Positions 46,334 through 52,710 of a stretch of 64,000 nucleotides of DNA are shown here, piece by piece; within the stretch, counting starts at the first letter, position 1, and each line of letters starts with the position of its first letter. Origin of the DNA: Pedobacter ureilyticus. GTDB taxonomy: Bacteria; Bacteroidota; Bacteroidia; Sphingobacteriales; Sphingobacteriaceae. The stretch covers positions 1 through 64,000 of the forward strand of contig NZ_SSHJ01000004.1 in the NCBI RefSeq assembly GCF_005925345.1. The letters run 5' to 3'. The translations under genes and the position numbers were made by a program. The notes below the pieces were generated by a model. It saw only the letters and a list, made by a program, of their open reading frames with translations, was not told where the DNA came from and did not search any database.

Positions 46334-46708
46334 TTAAATTCCTTTATTTTCTATTTTTTTCTTCAGCATTTGCTGAAAACCGTATGTCATTTTTTGTAAT
46401 TCGTCTAATTGAAATAATAATGGATTAAGATTTTCTTCATCCAATAGATTCAATCTATTCGCTATCACCAACTGGGTTTGCAATTCGAAACAAGAACCAT
46501 TTGCAATTCCTAAAAAATTATTGAATTCTTTTGGGGAGTTCCTCCCAGCGCCCTCTGCAATATTAGAAGGGATAGAAACCACCGCTCTACGAGATTGATT
46601 AATTAAACCGAAACGCTCATCTGTCGGATAACTCGAAGTAACTTTATAAACATCAACTGCTAGGTCGATCGCCTTACTCCAAATTTTTAGTTCTTTTAAA
46701 TTATTCAT
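46334..46708 (-). CDS. Four-helix-bundle protein (23S rRNA intervening-sequence protein family)
   Basis: The 124-residue product matches the IVP/S23 family: LKELKIWSKAIDLAVDVYKV, SYPTDERFGLINQSRRAVVS, IPSNIAEGAGRNSPKEFNNF and LGIANGSCFELQTQLVIANR. Family members occur inside 23S rRNA insertions, as free genes, and as Avd, the accessory protein of diversity-generating retroelements; no reverse transcriptase is present here. It sits between fadA and fadE, breaking an otherwise metabolic operon, and is flanked by inverted 7-bp arrays. A role in fatty-acid degradation is not suggested by its fold; insertion is more likely. Confidence 0.9.
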   Translation of the reverse strand: MNNLKELKIWSKAIDLAVDVYKVTSSYPTDERFGLINQSRRAVVSIPSNIAEGAGRNSPKEFNNFLGIANGSCFELQTQLVIANRLNLLDEENLNPLLFQLDELQKMTYGFQQMLKKKIENKGI

Positions 46709-46740
46709 TATTTAGGTAGCTTTATTGTCTTTTTTTGAAA

Positions 46741-46809
46741 CATCTCACATCTCACATCTCACATCTCACATCTCACATCTCACATCTCACATCTCACATC
46801 TCACATCTC
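46741..46809. repeat. (CATCTCA)9 heptamer array between IVP-like gene and fadA
   Basis: Nine perfect copies plus CATCTC. The array ends 4 nt before the fadA stop codon and begins 32 nt upstream of the IVP-like start codon at 46708. Confidence 0.95.
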
Positions 46810-46813
46810 GATA

Positions 46814-47992
46814 CTAAAACACCTCAAAAATCCCCGCTGCGCCTTGTCCCGTACCCACACACATCGTTACCATGCCGTACTTTTCGTTTCTTCTTTTCGC
46901 TTCGTTAAATAGCTGCACCGAAAGTTTAGCTCCTGTACAACCCAGTGGATGCCCTAAGGCAATTGCACCACCGTTGACATTAATTTTACGCTGATCTAAA
47001 TCTAAAGTTCTGATAATCGCTAACGATTGTGAGGCAAAAGCTTCGTTCAATTCTATTAAGCCGATTTGGTTTTGCTCCAGACCTGCCATTTTTAAGGCTT
47101 TAGGAATAGCCTCAATTGGACCAATGCCCATAATTCTTGGAGGAACCCCAGCAACGCCATAACTTACCAAACGAGCAATGGGTTCTGCACCTAATTCTTT
47201 CATTTTCTGTTCAGAAACTACCAGAACAAAAGCAGCCCCGTCTGATGTTTGCGAAGAATTACCTGCCGTGATGCAACCATTAGCTGCAAATACAGGTTTC
47301 AATTTTGCCAAACGCTCAATGGTCGTATCGGCCCTTGGGCCTTCATCTGTATCTACCACGTAAGATTTAGTTTTCTTTTTCAGTTGGTCATCTAAATAAG
47401 TTTCATTAACCGTAATCGGGGCCACACCTGCTTTCAAATGTCCATTTTTAATGGCTTCGATAGCTTTCATGTGCGATTGAAAAGCAAACTCATCTTGGTC
47501 TTCCCTACTCACGTTGTATTCTTTCGCTACCGCTTCTGCCGTTAAGCCCATACCCCAATACCAATCTGGATTGGTTTTAGCTATATCCGGATTTGGCACT
47601 AATTTCCAACCACCAAAAGGCATCCCCGACATTACCTCTACACCGCCAGCAATGATACAATCGGCCATACCAGCTTTAATTTTTGCTACTGCGGTTGCAA
47701 TGGTTTCCAATCCCGAAGCGCAATATCTGTTTACGGTTACCCCTGGCACTTTATCAGTATCCAAGCCCATTAAGCTAATCATACGACCAATGTTTAGACC
47801 TTGCTCTGCTTCTGGCGTGGCATTGCCCACAATCACATCGTCAATCTGTTCCTTATCTAGATTAGGTACTGATGCCACCAATTGCTTGATCACATCTGCT
47901 GCCAAATCATCAGCCCTGGTAAAACGAAATACTCCTCGAGGCGCTTTGCCTACGGCTGTTCTAAGTCCTGCTATTATGTATGCTTCCTGCAT
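46814..47992 (-). CDS. fadA: Acetyl-CoA acyltransferase (3-ketoacyl-CoA thiolase)
   Basis: The 392-residue thiolase cleaves 3-ketoacyl-CoA to acetyl-CoA and a shortened acyl-CoA. The nucleophile Cys lies in VNRYCASGLETIATA near residue 90, with AGGVEVMSGMPFG after it. The catalytic His lies in NGGAIALGHPLGCTGA, and the second Cys in MVTMCVGTGQGAA. All key residues are present. It follows fadN and precedes the IVP-like gene. Four AGATTTG heptamers end 8 nt before its start codon. Confidence 0.93.
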   Translation of the reverse strand: MQEAYIIAGLRTAVGKAPRGVFRFTRADDLAADVIKQLVASVPNLDKEQIDDVIVGNATPEAEQGLNIGRMISLMGLDTDKVPGVTVNRYCASGLETIATAVAKIKAGMADCIIAGGVEVMSGMPFGGWKLVPNPDIAKTNPDWYWGMGLTAEAVAKEYNVSREDQDEFAFQSHMKAIEAIKNGHLKAGVAPITVNETYLDDQLKKKTKSYVVDTDEGPRADTTIERLAKLKPVFAANGCITAGNSSQTSDGAAFVLVVSEQKMKELGAEPIARLVSYGVAGVPPRIMGIGPIEAIPKALKMAGLEQNQIGLIELNEAFASQSLAIIRTLDLDQRKINVNGGAIALGHPLGCTGAKLSVQLFNEAKRRNEKYGMVTMCVGTGQGAAGIFEVF

Positions 47993-47999
47993 TTTTATA

Positions 48000-48027
48000 A
48001 GATTTGAGATTTGAGATTTGAGATTTG
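48000..48027. repeat. (AGATTTG)4 heptamer array directly upstream of fadA
   Basis: Four perfect copies begin 8 nt before the fadA start codon at 47992. On the coding strand this reads CAAATCT repeated, so no Shine-Dalgarno sequence remains at the usual distance. Confidence 0.92.
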
Positions 48028-48094
48028 AGACTCAGCCCAACTCAAATTACAAATCGTGTTTAACTTTTTCAGATGTGGCATTTAACGGATTTTC

Positions 48095-48129
48095 CATCTC
48101 ATATCTCACATCTAACTTCTCACATCTAT
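48095..48129. repeat. Degenerate CATCTCA heptamers after fadN
   Basis: Five contiguous heptamers (CATCTCA, TATCTCA, CATCTAA, CTTCTCA, CATCTAT) end 1 nt before the fadN stop codon triplet. They are in inverted orientation to the AGATTTG array 68 bp away. Confidence 0.75.
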
Positions 48130-48130
48130 T

Positions 48131-50524
48131 CTAGTTCCTCAACGGTTTCCCCTTCGTCACAATGCTCTGTATTCTCTCTAAAGTTTTTCTTTCCCCGCAA
48201 AGCGATAAAAAGGCCTCACGCTCTAGGTCCAGCAAATATTGTTCTGTTACTTCTGTTGGAGCAGATAAATCGCCACCACACATTACCCAACCTAGTTTTT
48301 CCGAGATTTTCTTGTCATGCTCTGAGATATAGTTACCCGAGTACATCGTATTAGCTCCGGCGTAAACAATACCTAAACCTTGCTTACCTAAAACTTTAAT
48401 ATTTTTACGCTGTACAGGCTTAGTATAACCGGCATCGGCCAATTCAATTGCTTTAGCTTTGGCATCGGCCAGCAAACGACTTCTATTCATACTAATCGAG
48501 TATTTATCTTTTTGCAGGTAACCTAGTTCAAAAGCCTCTACTGCCGAAGTTGACACTTTAGCCATACCAATCGTTAGGAAGCGATTCTTCAACGCATTTT
48601 GAACAATCTGGTCGTCCGCAAATTCGTCCGAAGCACGTAAAGCGAACTCTTTTGTTCCACCACCACCAGGAATTACGCCTACTCCAAATTCTACCAATCC
48701 CATATAGGTTTCTGCACTTAACTGAACGTGATCTGCATGCAAACTGAACTCGCAACCACCACCCAAAGTTAAATTATGCGGAGCTACCACTACAGGAATT
48801 GATGAGTAACGAATGCGCATCGAAGTATTTTGGAACATTTTCACGGCCATATTCAATTCATCCCATTCCTGCTCTACCGCCATCATGAAAATCATGCCCA
48901 CATTAGCACCAGCAGAGAAATTAGCACCATCATTTCCAATCACTACACCCCTATAATCCTTCTCCGCCATATCTATTGCCTTGTTAATCGCCGTTAAAGT
49001 ATCGCCGCCAATGGTGTTCATTTTCGAGTGGAATTCCACATTCAAAATTCCATCGCCCAAATCAATGATTGAAGCACCGGCATTTTTGTAAAGCACCTTA
49101 TTATTTGCTTTCAGGTTTTCTAAAACAATAAAATCGGCTGTACCTGGAATTTCTTTATAGCCCTTAGAAGGGATATCATAATATTTTTTAACTGCGCCTT
49201 CTACTTTGTAAAATGAGGTATGGCCGGCCGCCAACATTTCGGTTACCCAAGCTGCTGGCTCGTTGCCGTACTTTTTCATGCCCTCAATAGCCTCGGCTAC
49301 ACCAACGGCATCCCAAACTTCAAACGGACCAAGCTCCCAGCCAAAGCCGGCACGCATGGCATCGTCAATTTTGTAAAGTTCATCCGCAATTTCCGGAATA
49401 CGGTCCGACACGTATTCGAACAAACCGTAGAAAGAAGTACGGAACAATTCGCCCGCTTTATCTTTTCCTGCAGCAAAAACTTTCATTCTATCCGCTACCT
49501 TATCAATGTTTTTAGTCATTTCTAGCGTAGCCGATTTGATTTTTTGCTGTGGTTTATATTCCAACGTTTTCAGGTCGAGCGCTAAAATTTCGCTCTTACC
49601 TTCCGCATTTTTAGTTTTCTTGTAGAAGCCTTGCTTGGTTTTATCACCCAACCAATTATTTTCCGCCATTTTCTCTACATAAGCCGGCAGCTTAAATAAA
49701 TCGTGGGCTTTATCATTGGGTACATTATCGTGCAAACCTTTGGCAACTTTAATCATCGTATCCAAACCCACCACATCCGAAGTACGGAACGTAGCCGATT
49801 TTGGCCTACCTAAAGCAGGACCAGTAAATTTATCAACTTCTTCTACTGTTAAATCTAGTTTTTCTACCAAGTGCAACAAGGCCATGATAGAATAAACCCC
49901 CACCCTATTAGCAATAAATGCTGGCGTATCTTTACACAACACGGTAGTTTTGCCTAAAAATTTATCGCCATAGTACATTAAAAAATCTGCTATTTCTGGA
50001 TTGGTGTACGGCGTTGGGATAATTTCCAATAACCTCAAATAACGTGGCGGATTGAAAAAGTGCGTACCACAGAAATTAGCCTTAAAATCATCACTTCTAC
50101 CTTCGGCCATTAAATGAATTGGAATACCCGATGTGTTAGAAGTGATTAAGGTACCCGGCTTGCGATATTGCTCTACTTGCTCAAAAACCTTTTTCTTGAT
50201 ATCCAGGTTTTCAACCACCACCTCTATTACCCAATCGCATGTAGCAATTTTCGACATATCATCATCGAAATTACCCGTACTTATTTGCTGTACCACCTTC
50301 TGCGAATAGATAGGCGATGGATTACTTTTCACCGCAGCCTGCAAAGCTTCGTTTACAATTTTATTTTTCTGTTGAGAACTTTGTTGTTCGCCCTCATTAG
50401 CCTTAGCTGCAATATCTAACAATAAGACTTCTACTCCAATGTTGGCAAAGTGGCAGGCAATACGAGAACCCATAATACCCGATCCTAAAACTGCTACTTT
50501 CTTAATGTGTTTTTTTAGCATCAT
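48131..50524 (-). CDS. fadN: 3-hydroxyacyl-CoA dehydrogenase/enoyl-CoA hydratase, FadN type
   Basis: The 797-residue bifunctional enzyme hydrates enoyl-CoA and oxidises the 3-hydroxyacyl-CoA. The dehydrogenase is N-terminal: Rossmann motif VAVLGSGIMGSRIACHFA at about 10-27, FCGTHFFNPPRYLRLLEIIP with the catalytic His, and the helical C domain from about 200. The hydratase part is C-terminal (about 490-690): DGANFSAGANVGMIFM, NLTLGGGCEFSLHAD, VEFGVGVIPGGGGTKE with both catalytic Glu positions. This order is that of Bacillus FadN, the reverse of E. coli FadB. It is the second gene of the operon, 79 nt after marR. Confidence 0.93.
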   Translation of the reverse strand: MMLKKHIKKVAVLGSGIMGSRIACHFANIGVEVLLLDIAAKANEGEQQSSQQKNKIVNEALQAAVKSNPSPIYSQKVVQQISTGNFDDDMSKIATCDWVIEVVVENLDIKKKVFEQVEQYRKPGTLITSNTSGIPIHLMAEGRSDDFKANFCGTHFFNPPRYLRLLEIIPTPYTNPEIADFLMYYGDKFLGKTTVLCKDTPAFIANRVGVYSIMALLHLVEKLDLTVEEVDKFTGPALGRPKSATFRTSDVVGLDTMIKVAKGLHDNVPNDKAHDLFKLPAYVEKMAENNWLGDKTKQGFYKKTKNAEGKSEILALDLKTLEYKPQQKIKSATLEMTKNIDKVADRMKVFAAGKDKAGELFRTSFYGLFEYVSDRIPEIADELYKIDDAMRAGFGWELGPFEVWDAVGVAEAIEGMKKYGNEPAAWVTEMLAAGHTSFYKVEGAVKKYYDIPSKGYKEIPGTADFIVLENLKANNKVLYKNAGASIIDLGDGILNVEFHSKMNTIGGDTLTAINKAIDMAEKDYRGVVIGNDGANFSAGANVGMIFMMAVEQEWDELNMAVKMFQNTSMRIRYSSIPVVVAPHNLTLGGGCEFSLHADHVQLSAETYMGLVEFGVGVIPGGGGTKEFALRASDEFADDQIVQNALKNRFLTIGMAKVSTSAVEAFELGYLQKDKYSISMNRSRLLADAKAKAIELADAGYTKPVQRKNIKVLGKQGLGIVYAGANTMYSGNYISEHDKKISEKLGWVMCGGDLSAPTEVTEQYLLDLEREAFLSLCGERKTLERIQSIVTKGKPLRN

Positions 50525-50603
50525 TTTTTCTTTAATGGTAAAAAAGCTATTATGATTGCTTGTAGATATTTTCTACCTGACAAATCACAATGGCATGCTC
50601 CTA

Positions 50604-51041
50604 CTATTTTCTTGCTGGCGGATAAGCCAATGTTAACTGGTTAATTTTTTCTAAAGTGGAAATCAATTGCTCCCTCTCCTTCACACTCAATTTCTCATTC
50701 AAGTATTCGTTAAAAGAAATGACCACATCACGGGCAAGCTTTCGTTTCTCAATCCCAAAAGGAGTTAAATAAACCTTTACCGAGCGCTTATCTCCTTCAG
50801 AGGCCTCTCTGTAAATCAACCCAGATTCTTCCATATTGTTTAGCATCCGTGATAAACTTGTAGCTTTTACACCCAGCAGCCCCGCCAAGGCCGATACCGC
50901 AGTACCGTCGGCCTCAATATTGATCAGCATATACCCAATGGCCTGCGTAATGCCAAAACCAGCCGCAACCTGGTTGTAAGTGTTCGACACATTTTGCCAA
51001 ACAATCTTAAGGAAATAATCTACCGTCTCTTTCTGTTTCAT
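50604..51041 (-). CDS. MarR-family transcriptional regulator, predicted regulator of the fad operon
   Basis: The product has 145 residues from the ATG at 51041; a frame start at 51065 would lie upstream of the predicted transcription start region and inside the operator. The winged helix is at about 45-100: VSALAGLLGVKATSLSRMLN (recognition helix) and the wing EGDKRSVKVYLTPFG. It heads the fadN-fadA-IVP-fadE cluster. Two ATGCNNGCAT-type dyads lie at its promoter, one over the -33 and one at the start site, so autorepression is likely. The same dyad upstream of fadD suggests that acyl-CoA or a fatty acid is the effector; that is inference. Confidence 0.88.
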   Translation of the reverse strand: MKQKETVDYFLKIVWQNVSNTYNQVAAGFGITQAIGYMLINIEADGTAVSALAGLLGVKATSLSRMLNNMEESGLIYREASEGDKRSVKVYLTPFGIEKRKLARDVVISFNEYLNEKLSVKEREQLISTLEKINQLTLAYPPARK

Positions 51042-51049
51042 CAAATTAC

Positions 51050-51061
51050 TATGCTTGCATA
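51050..51061. promoter_or_regulatory. MarR operator site 1 (start-site proximal)
   Basis: TATGCTTGCATA, the dyad ATGC-TT-GCAT, begins 2 nt downstream of the predicted -7 element of marR, about where transcription should start. It matches the dyad upstream of fadD at 4263-4274. Confidence 0.65.
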
Positions 51062-51062
51062 A

Positions 51063-51094
51063 CAAATTTATAGAATTGCTTTTTATTATGCAAG
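51063..51094 (-). promoter_or_regulatory. Predicted promoter of the marR-fadNAE operon
   Basis: On the minus strand the -7 element TAAATTTG (51063-51070) matches the Bacteroidota consensus TAnnTTTG exactly. It follows TTG (51091-51093) by 20 nt. The leader to the marR ATG would be about 15-20 nt long. Confidence 0.6.
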
Positions 51095-51096
51095 CA
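51088..51096. promoter_or_regulatory. MarR operator site 2 (over the -33 element)
   Basis: ATGCAAGCA followed by G is one base short of the full dyad. Its centre is 37 bp from the centre of site 1, and it overlaps the TTG of the -33 element. Confidence 0.5.
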
Positions 51097-51139
51097 GAAT
51101 ATTAATTTTTATTTTGGATTGGCAAGCTGTACAGTTTCC

Positions 51140-51208
51140 CGCTGATGAACGCAGATTAAAGCCGCAGATTTTGCAGATATGGATTTGTAAGATCTGCGTC
51201 TATCAGCG
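51140..51208. repeat. 17-bp inverted repeat (CGCAGAT/ATCTGCG type)
   Basis: CGCTGATGAACGCAGAT at 51140-51156 and ATCTGCGTCTATCAGCG at 51192-51208 are complementary at 15 of 17 positions. Interior short echoes (GCAGATT, GCAGATA) suggest a decayed multi-unit repeat. Such units are common dispersed repeats. Confidence 0.7.
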
Positions 51209-51451
51209 AAAATCTGTGAGATAATGATTTTGAAAAGCAATTGCTGTGGTACGATGTTCCGAGAGTCCGGCTGTTCGTTACAAGTCCGCACTCGTTTCTC
51301 TCGCTTGCGGGCTTTCCACTGCCATCCGGTTTAGTTGGCAAAATCTTCACTACTATTAAGGCTGCCAGCTAGCACTTTCCAAAACCTTCTCGCACCACAT
51401 AAGAAAATCAAGATTCCGCTAATCCGCATAAAATCATTTACTTTGTAGGTA

Positions 51452-52582
51452 ATGAAAAAATTAGCACTTACGGTTGTGGTCTTTTGCCTTGCAAATATCG
51501 CTTTTGCTCAAAAAAAATTCCTCGAAAGAATTTTCTCTAATGAAAAAGACACTACCCGCAAAGCAAGCTTTATGCCTATTCCTGTATTTGGATACGCACA
51601 AGAAACAGGTTTCGAGTTTGGCTTGGGCAGCATTTATTCATTCTATATAGATAAAGCCGACACAACCAATAGAAGCTCTAACTTTTTCGGCGCAGCTTCT
51701 TACTCTACTAAAAAAACCTACAACGTTACCTTACGTGGCGATGCCTGGACCAAACGAAACGACTACCATTTTATAGGCGAAATGCGTTTCAGAAATATGC
51801 CTTTTAACTTTTATGGCATTGGCAATAATACTTCTCATGTTGACGAAGACAGGCTTGTACAGCGCATGGTAAAAGTACAGTTTGATGCGGAAAAAGCCTT
51901 TGCTAAAAACACTTATACGGGTATATCTTTAGGTTTTGAAAACCATAAATTCACAGACAAAGAAAATGGTGGCATTTACAACAACAGCAACTTAATAGAT
52001 AAAGATGGTGGATCCGTATTTTTTGTGGGCGTTTCTCAAAGTTACGACACCCGTAATTCAAACAACTACCCAACTAAAGGTTTTTTTGGGCGAGTAAGCT
52101 ACCAATATGCACCTCCAATATTCGGCGACGAAAACTTTACAGGCAGCCAAATTAAGGTCAATATTCGTAATTTTTGGTCATTAGCACCTAAGGTTGTACT
52201 AGGCGTTCAGGGACTATACCACACGGTACAAAGTAGCAACACTTCTTTTTACCTGTTACCTCAAATGGGCAACGATGAAATGATGCGTGGCTATTACGGT
52301 GGCCGCTACAGAGACGAGAACCTACTAGCAGCTCAGGCAGAGATCAGGTACCGCTTTATGGAACGCTTGGGAATGGTTGTTTTTGGTGGCGCAGGAAAAG
52401 TTTTCGCTAACGAGGAAAAGCAGCTGCTTAAAAATTTCAAACCCAATTATGGCATAGGCGGTCGATACTTTTTTGACCCAGCAAAAGGTTTAAGTGTACG
52501 TTTAGATTATGGAGTTGGCGAAAAAAGACCAAATGAAAAACGCCAAAGTGGGTTTTATATTAGCTTTGCGGAGTCTTTTTAG
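51452..52582 (+). CDS. BamA/TamA-family outer-membrane beta-barrel protein
   Basis: The 376-residue protein has a signal peptide ending at NIAFAQ and then a surface-antigen-type barrel (PVFGYAQETGFEFGLGS, SYDTRNSNNYPTKGFFGR with the typical D-R/P-T-KG turn, RGYYGGRYRDENLLAAQAE which holds the RGY and the E-R-type strand motif). It ends in GFYISFAESF. No POTRA domain fits in the short N-terminus, so it is a barrel-only member and not the essential BamA. Function unknown; a patatin-associated type barrel is one alternative. Confidence 0.83.
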   Translation: MKKLALTVVVFCLANIAFAQKKFLERIFSNEKDTTRKASFMPIPVFGYAQETGFEFGLGSIYSFYIDKADTTNRSSNFFGAASYSTKKTYNVTLRGDAWTKRNDYHFIGEMRFRNMPFNFYGIGNNTSHVDEDRLVQRMVKVQFDAEKAFAKNTYTGISLGFENHKFTDKENGGIYNNSNLIDKDGGSVFFVGVSQSYDTRNSNNYPTKGFFGRVSYQYAPPIFGDENFTGSQIKVNIRNFWSLAPKVVLGVQGLYHTVQSSNTSFYLLPQMGNDEMMRGYYGGRYRDENLLAAQAEIRYRFMERLGMVVFGGAGKVFANEEKQLLKNFKPNYGIGGRYFFDPAKGLSVRLDYGVGEKRPNEKRQSGFYISFAESF

Positions 52583-52594
52583 AGATATTGTTGA

Positions 52595-52682
52595 CCACAG
52601 ATACACAAATCTTGCTTCTATATTTTGATATTCATAAAATCTTAAAAATAAAAATGCACTCTAAAAATGTGTGTATCTGTGG
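52595..52682. repeat. Perfect 13-bp inverted repeat (CCACAGATACACA)
   Basis: CCACAGATACACA at 52595-52607 and TGTGTATCTGTGG at 52670-52682 are exact complements, 62 nt apart. It lies between the barrel gene stop and the acylase start. A related half, CCACAGATGCACAGAT, occurs at about 36650. It may end transcription of the barrel gene. Confidence 0.75.
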
Positions 52683-52710
52683 CTATCTTGTTTAAATAAA
52701 TTTAAGGTTA

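Larger units (their letters stand above)
51042..51451. other. 410-bp divergent region: marR promoter, operators and repeats
   Basis: The marR-proximal part has the promoter and two operator-like dyads. At 51140-51208 is a 17-bp inverted repeat. The rest (51240-51360) is GC-richer and reads like dispersed extragenic repeat DNA (GTCCGGCTGTTCGTTACAAG). No gene is seen. Confidence 0.6.

Noticed and set aside
46334..46708. Accessory protein Avd of a diversity-generating retroelement
   Set aside because: The fold family fits, but there is no reverse transcriptase, template repeat or variable repeat in the window.
46741..46809. CRISPR or coding repeat
   Set aside because: A pure 7-bp tandem repeat with no spacers, and it lies in a spacer between two stop/start boundaries.
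47514..48014. 166-codon plus-strand frame over fadA
   Set aside because: It is antisense to a complete thiolase with all catalytic motifs and shows no domain of its own.
51452..52582. Essential BamA assembly factor
   Set aside because: At 376 residues it has no room for POTRA domains, so it is only a barrel-type relative.
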